Assembly (NCBI RefSeq): GCF_042242105.1
Contig: NC_092027.1
Location: 8,439,721-8,503,720, forward strand
Length of the DNA stretch: 64,000 nt
Direction of reading: 5' to 3'
Source of the DNA: Pempheris klunzingeri
Lineage: Eukaryota; Chordata; Actinopteri; Acropomatiformes; Pempheridae
Position numbers and translations under genes: made by a program. Positions 58,588-64,000 of this stretch are shown piece after piece. Positions within the stretch are counted from its first letter, which is position 1. Every line of letters starts with the position of its first letter. Under the pieces are notes generated by a model. That model searched no databases and was not told where the DNA came from. It saw only the letters and a program-made list of their open reading frames with translations.

Positions 58588-61500
58588 CTAGTCAGAATCA
58601 TCCTTGTTCTCTTGGTGCATTTCGAAAAAGCTTGTCATGTGATCAAGTCTAATAGAGCCTCGATGGAGCCACTCCTGTTGATTATCCTGAATGTGACAAA
58701 AAATTTATATTAAACCAAAGAAACCTTAACAAAAGTAACAAAATAATCAATAGCTCAAACAACAGCAGTTTTGCAGTAGACGTTTTAAACTTGGGGCTTA
58801 TTTTTTTTGCATGTTTTGGGTTCAAATTGACTGGTAGGTACAAAAAGATTTGGAATTGGTCCACTAGGCAGTTGACAGTCACAATCAGGTGCTTGTTTTT
58901 GCCACCGACAAGCTCAGAGTGTTATTCAATCAATCAATCAAAGTTTATTTATATAGCCCTTTCCAACAGCCCAAAAGGGTGACCAAAGTGATTCACAGAT
59001 AAAAAACCAAAGGAAATTATTTTAAAAACAGAAACATGACTTAAAATAGCAGTAAAATAGACAGTATTAAACCACTAAAATCTACATCTAAAAGTGAACA
59101 CATAATTCACCTAACTAAAATAAAAGATCAGATAAGATGAAATAAAATGTCGCATGCAACTAGGTATTAAAAGCCTTTTCACAGTCTACATTTCATTTAA
59201 CCAGAAACAGCCGTTTGGTTTAAAGCCACCAGACTCCACTGACAAAAACAGTAATTTTGTCTCGCAGAACACGCCAGTTGCTGGTCTACCACGGCCTTGG
59301 TCAGTTTGTTTCTTTGTGTTACTGCGTGACTTTAGTTTTTATGGGCTCACAGTTAGTGAAAGCAACGAGATCAGCAACTCCTGTTTTCTGCAATGTAAAA
59401 TGACTGTTTTTGTGAATGGAGTCTGGTGGCTTTGAACCGGCTGTTTCTAGTTAAACAAATAAGATCTCACAGGCTCGTCTTTGTAGGGATTCTTCCTGTA
59501 ATGTTGTCGGACACTTTAAACAACAATCTGTGCCCGTCAGTGGAGAAAATAATAATAATAAATTTTAGTGGATTTACTTTGACAGGTAAGGATTACATTG
59601 TAGATATTGTAGCCCATTCACAGTTGCTGGAACAGTTCTAAAACTTTATGTAGCCACCAGTCATTTCACACCAAAATATGTAAATATCGAGCCCAGGTTT
59701 AATAATACCAACATTAACCTTTACTCACCTGAAAAATGACCTGCATCAAGCTGCAGTCGATCACCTGCACCTTACACTTCTGCTGGACCTCATTTAATTC
59801 TGCCTTGAGGCTTTCACCAACCCAGTACTGGTATAATGGAAAGTACGGCCAGCTCCTCAGGTAATGCTTCATGAAAAGTTTGTGAGAGCTGTCTGGAATG
59901 TCATCTAAAGCATCTTCCACTGTCAAAAACAGAAACAACAGAGAGTCTTTTACTCTTCTTATTGAAATATCTAGTAGTAGTATATCTAGTAGTACTGTTC
60001 ATCTCAGCGGAAACTCTGTGCCAGATACCATTTTTTGGGGCTCCAGAGCTTCAGTGGTAATAAAGAGCGACTACTCGTAGCTTCGGCAGGGTGCTGAGCA
60101 TGACTTGGGAAGGACTTGGCCAGACATGTCTTTGTTCTCAGCTGAGATGGACGGCATAGTTCTGTGCCACTTGTTATTTAGTTTAAGGAAAGGCATTCGT
60201 TTTAAGGCTTCTGTTATTCTACAGTATTGTGAAAATACATGCTAACATACTTTCCTCAAACTTGTGGTCATTTTTGCTCCCTGGTGCCAATTTACAAAAC
60301 TTTTTGGCAGTTTTTTCTCCCCAGCAGCACCACCATTAGCACCACCACCGACTGAATGACACAATTGTAATGATTGATTTTTTTAAATTATACTGAATTC
60401 ATCAAGACAACGGATAAACATGGACGACATTTTAAGTTCCCATCACAAAACTGGAGCTGGTAAGAAAGATGGAGACTTCTGACCAAAACGTGATAAATAA
60501 AAGAAAACAACACAGGGGAAATAAAGGGCCTGATTCTTTCTGAGGAAGAGGTAGTGAAAACAGCCAAACTTACATGGTCGACACACCAGGCGAAGGAAAG
60601 GTAAACCTACGTAGAGCGGCGTGTGATCATCCAGAAAGACCAAGAACCTGGAAAATTAAAATATCATCAAACCTTTAGTTAAGCATTTCTGTAGGGAATT
60701 GCTAAATGCTATAAAAGCTTAAATTAATTCAAAGATGTAGGGATGAACACTCGTTCAAACACACACCTTAAGCGGTTCTTTCTGCTGGGGAGCTCTGCCA
60801 AAATGGCCGACTGGAACCAGAACTTATTATCTTGACTCCTGACGACCACGCGAGCACCGACATACAGCTGCTCCAGCTTCGGCGTGTTGTCATAGGCGAT
60901 GTGGTGGCCTGACACGAGGCTCTTCCCTTTCTCTTCAAAACTAACTTTGTACTTCAACCGTCCATCTTCTGCAAATAACAAATGTCAGTGGGTGAAATTA
61001 GTAAAATCACATTTGTGCCGGATTGATTTTACAATCGTTTTGTTTTACTGATGTTTTTAAGTGCTTATGATCAATTTACCGCCAAAAAGATTAATTTTCT
61101 TACCCCTTGTAATTACATCCACTATTTTTCCCCGTTGCCATTTCATGAACCTTTTCCTTGCCAGGACCATCATGTCCACTTTGAGCTCTTCTTGTGGCAA
61201 GTTAGGACGCATCTTTGTGATTGGTGGCGATATTATGACAGGCGGTTTTAACACTGGAAAAAAGAAAATAATAAAAGCTTATGAGCTTGATAACTGATCA
61301 TGGGAACTTTCAGGGAAATCAATGCATCATATATGTATATATACAAATTATGCATCATCATAGAGGTCAAGTAAGACATTATGTGAGTGCAGATTAATCC
61401 AGTATCGTCTTTTTAGGGTTGGTTTTTATCTGTGGGTATTAGAGGTGTTCATGTGCATGTCATGGCGTATTTTGTGGCTTTACCATTGCGCTTGACTCTG

Positions 61501-62289
61501 CTGCTGGATTGTGCTGCTGGTCGTGTTTTTGTGTTACTCTTGCTGGATTTTGTAGTTTTCTGTTTATTGCCTGAGAGTCTGTAATCAGAATCACTAGAGT
61601 CATCTCCAGGTTCCCAGTCCATATCCGTATCATAGCAGCTGAGGGACTCTTCCTCGCTGTAGAACTGCCGAGGCGTTGGCGGTCGCAGAGCGCTGATCTT
61701 ATAATCAGGAAGTCTGGTCAAGACCACCACTGCTTTTTTTATTCTGAGAGGGTCAGAAGCGCTCTTCAATTGTGTCTCCTTGCTGCGAGTTTCATTTGTG
61801 GATGAAATAGCCTCACATGGGATATTGGACATATTTTCTGCAAAGAAAAAAGCATCAGTGAAATTGTGTCTTGCAACAAGCAAAAAAAAGAGATTATAGT
61901 ATTCTTTAGTTTTTGCCCTTATTCCCCAGACAACATTCCTACTAAGCTATTTCCATGAATAGTGAAATAAATGAATATTTCACTAACATTCCCATTTACA
62001 TGCAGCCATGGAGCCGTGATTTTTCTTAGATAGGACAAATAAATGATTAAGTTAAAAAATTGTGGTCATAAGTAAATTTGCCAAGAATTTCTTTTTTGGA
62101 TAATGAGATCTTTAAATTGGCCAAAAATTACCACGTTTAATTAATTTAATTTAATTAACAGTGCTTGTGCTTACCACAATCCTCATCTTCTCTTTTTATG
62201 AACTCTGTCATCTTGTTTTTTAACCTTCCCACAGACTGCTGGAGCTCCAATGTTCTCGTGTCCAGCTTGTCCATCTCGTCCACCTCCAT
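58588..62289 (-). CDS. SETDB1-like tandem-Tudor protein without SET domain (copy B)
   Basis: Seven coding exons on the minus strand (62175-62289, 61484-61837, 61104-61253, 60767-60968, 60574-60647, 59729-59919, 58588-58686) join to 394 residues. From exon 4 onward the exon sizes equal or nearly equal those of copy A (202 against 199, 74 and 74, 191 and 191, 99 against 93), with the same phases, so the two are tandem duplicates. The Tudor module reads KYKVSFEEKGKSLVSGHHIAYD, NRLRFLVFLDD, LYVGLPFLRLVCRP and EWLHRGSIRLDHM, closer to human SETDB1 than copy A in the first Tudor. The N-terminus is short (MEVDEMDKLDTRTLELQQ, helical) and lacks the CEATVKKQY segment of copy A. The linker keeps VVVLTRL and GDDSSDSDY. 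It ends ENKDDSD. A possible 24-nt leader exon lies at 62574-62597. No MBD, pre-SET or SET exons follow. Confidence 0.85.
58927..59148 (+). repeat. Interspersed repeat ('caaagtttatttatatagcc' type)
   Basis: 'tcaatcaatcaaagtttatttatatagccctttccaacagcccaaaagggtgaccaaagtgattcacag' followed by A-rich sequence is a very common teleost retroposon tail. It lies in the last intron of copy B. Confidence 0.6.
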
Positions 62290-63148
62290 AACCACTATAA
62301 CACACAATCATGATTTAATACACAGGTTTGGACTCCAGTGAATACCACATAACATTCCAGCTCTGCTATTGTCATATGCGATGCAACTTGTCTCTCTATT
62401 TACAGTAAGAAAATTAGAAATAAACTACAACAAAAAGAATAAGAACAGAACAATATAAACACCATAAGTATTCATAACAACAGTATGTATAGTGGAGGCA
62501 GGTGTGGTGCATTTATCTAGTGCAATATTGTAGTGACGTGGAGGTAACACTTTAACCAAAACTGGCAGCTTACCGGTTATGTCCTGATTATCCAGCTCTG
62601 AAGGCAAAAGTCTGGTCACACCACAATGAGAATAATTATAATTATCAATATATTGTATTATTAGTGTGTCGATGACTCGTTTAGCCGTAGGTGACGCTAG
62701 CTACCACAGGCTAGCAGCACTATATAGCTAGCACAGAAACAAAATGCTCAGAGTTAACCCGACTTAATCCCCTTTTAAAGTTTTAATTTAGCGTCACGAC
62801 TGAGTGAAAAATATACAAAAAGAGTCGCAGTTTTGCTAAAGCAAAATCAACATAAACACAGCGCCCTCCATTGCAAACTTCCGTTGCTTTATTTTCTTTT
62901 TCTGCAAATGTTTGCGCTGGTTCTTCTTCGTGGGTGTTTAATGACGGTCAGCTAAAACACAAAATGGCGCCACCCACTGGTGTGGAGTGTGCACGGCGGC
63001 TACACAAGGGTCACTTTGATTGATGGTGGAAACTCAGGCAAATAGTTTATTGCACAAAAGAATAAAAGCGATGTCATTTGTTTATTGTCATTCCATGGTT
63101 ATTGTTGTTTTTTCCCTATTAAACGATTTAAACTGTATTTTCTGTGTG
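62290..63148. other. 5' region of copy B
   Basis: A minus-strand acceptor (gttatag|TGGTTATGG) precedes the copy B start, so the leader is spliced. CpG-richer sequence and CAAAATGGCGCC (about 62960-62971, YY1-like) near 62,650-63,000 mark the probable promoter. Confidence 0.45.
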
Positions 63149-63262
63149 TCATGCAATAGCAGTCACAATATCTCCTCTCAGGAACAGGATCTCTGATATC
63201 TCATCCCCAAAGTTTGCAGGATCACTGTACAGATCAGTGTACGACTGAGGAGGGTGGTTCAT
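63149..63262 (-). CDS. Candidate terminal exon of an unidentified minus-strand gene
   Basis: A 37-codon frame (MNHPPQSYTDLYSD.. then ..FGDEISEILFL) ends at a stop at 63149. A canonical minus-strand AATAAA lies at 63081-63086, about 65 bp further on. Just upstream is a possible splice acceptor (tttctctaaag|AGACATG). Upstream exons would lie beyond 64,000. I do not recognise the peptide. It could also be a chance short frame. Confidence 0.3.
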   Translation of the reverse strand: MNHPPQSYTDLYSDPANFGDEISEILFLRGDIVTAIA

Positions 63263-64000
63263 GTCTCTTTAGAGAAACACAGCCGCTGCATTAACAGGCT
63301 ACTCCAGATACTTCATATTTCATCAGGAGCAAATAAGTGCTTTTAGGAAACTGTTATTTCCTTGTGAGCTCTTTGACTTTACAACTTTTTTTGTTGTTAA
63401 TGCTTGAAACAGAAGCTGTGGGTCAGAACTGTTGATGCCTTGGGAGTGTGATCAGTGGGTCCAGTCATTCAGAAAAACACTCAGATACAACCTGATACAT
63501 TCCATGCTACTTCCATGACAGTGTAAAGACTCCTGTTCATTATGTACACTTCATATCCCTTCAAAATTGTGTGGTCTTAATTTAATCAATTAACTTAATG
63601 ACCTGATCCTCATCAATCCCCACCCTTCCTTTGATGTATTTTTGTATTTTCACTGACCAACAATTTAAAAAAAAAAAGGTATAAATGCCCCCCAAACATC
63701 CACATAAAGCATGATAATGGCAGTAAATTATTTTTATAAGAGTACCCCTACAATTCAGCATCAGCAGCTAAACAGTGTCAGACTCTGACTGCACAGTTTT
63801 TAGAGGATAGACATTAAAGGACAGAAATTGAGGGATTGATTTTCTTTATGGTGGAATGTGTTTATGTTTATGTGGAAATTACACTGCTCCCTCTGATGTA
63901 AATATGAAAAAACAACCCGTGACGTCTTTGAGCTATGATGGACAATCTGTTATCATAACAATGAAATAAAAACAATTAATATTAACATCAAACTGACCTG
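63263..64000. other. Window end, no feature recognised
   Basis: AT-rich sequence with no credible exon. If the 63149-63262 exon is real, this would be its last intron. Confidence 0.4.

Overview
The window is nuclear DNA from a bony fish, most likely a percomorph teleost. This rests on multi-exon genes with compact GT-AG introns, proteins that read as vertebrate orthologues, many CA/GT microsatellites, a full Tc1-family transposon, and several interspersed repeats I recognise from spiny-rayed fish. No bacterial, viral or organellar genes are present.

Layout. (1) 2.07-9.45 kb, plus strand: the 3' two-thirds of an adhesion GPCR of the BAI family, best read as adgrb1, from the GPS exon to the C-terminal QTEV PDZ ligand, with a ~2 kb 3'UTR. 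(2) 11.4-20.5 kb: gene-poor, microsatellite- and repeat-bearing. (3) 20.5-21.8 kb: atp5if1, the ATP synthase inhibitory factor. (4) 22.9-28.1 kb: hnrnpr, complete, 631 aa. (5) 28.7-30.6 kb: splice-flanked segments that may be an unrecognised transcript. (6) 32.2-35.0 kb: dnajc8, complete. (7) 35.8-37.3 kb, minus strand: a 153-aa protein that I read as a divergent complexin 3/4-like gene ending in a CaaX box. (8) 40.1-48.5 kb, minus strand: clk2, the LAMMER kinase. (9) 49.5-52.8 kb and 58.6-62.3 kb, minus strand: two diverged tandem paralogues encoding only the tandem-Tudor part of SETDB1, with no MBD, pre-SET or SET exons. An intact Tc1-like element (55,045-56,581) lies between them. (10) 63.1-63.3 kb, minus strand: a candidate last exon of a gene that continues beyond the window.

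Gene relations. These are ordinary host genes with no operon logic. clk2, hnrnpr and dnajc8 all act in pre-mRNA splicing or mRNA handling. The adgrb1 and complexin-like genes point to synapses. The SETDB1-like pair points to chromatin reading without methyl transfer. From general knowledge, human ATP5IF1, DNAJC8 and HNRNPR are on 1p, CLK2 and SETDB1 on 1q, and ADGRB1 on 8q, so the block mixes ancestral segments.

The observations most worth following are the two SET-less SETDB1 paralogues with a shared VVVLTRL plus acidic motif, the CaaX-bearing complexin-like gene, the young and apparently intact Tc1 element, and the unassigned terminal exon and splice-flanked segments. Exon joins were read by eye from splice signals, frame and family similarity; no search or alignment was run.
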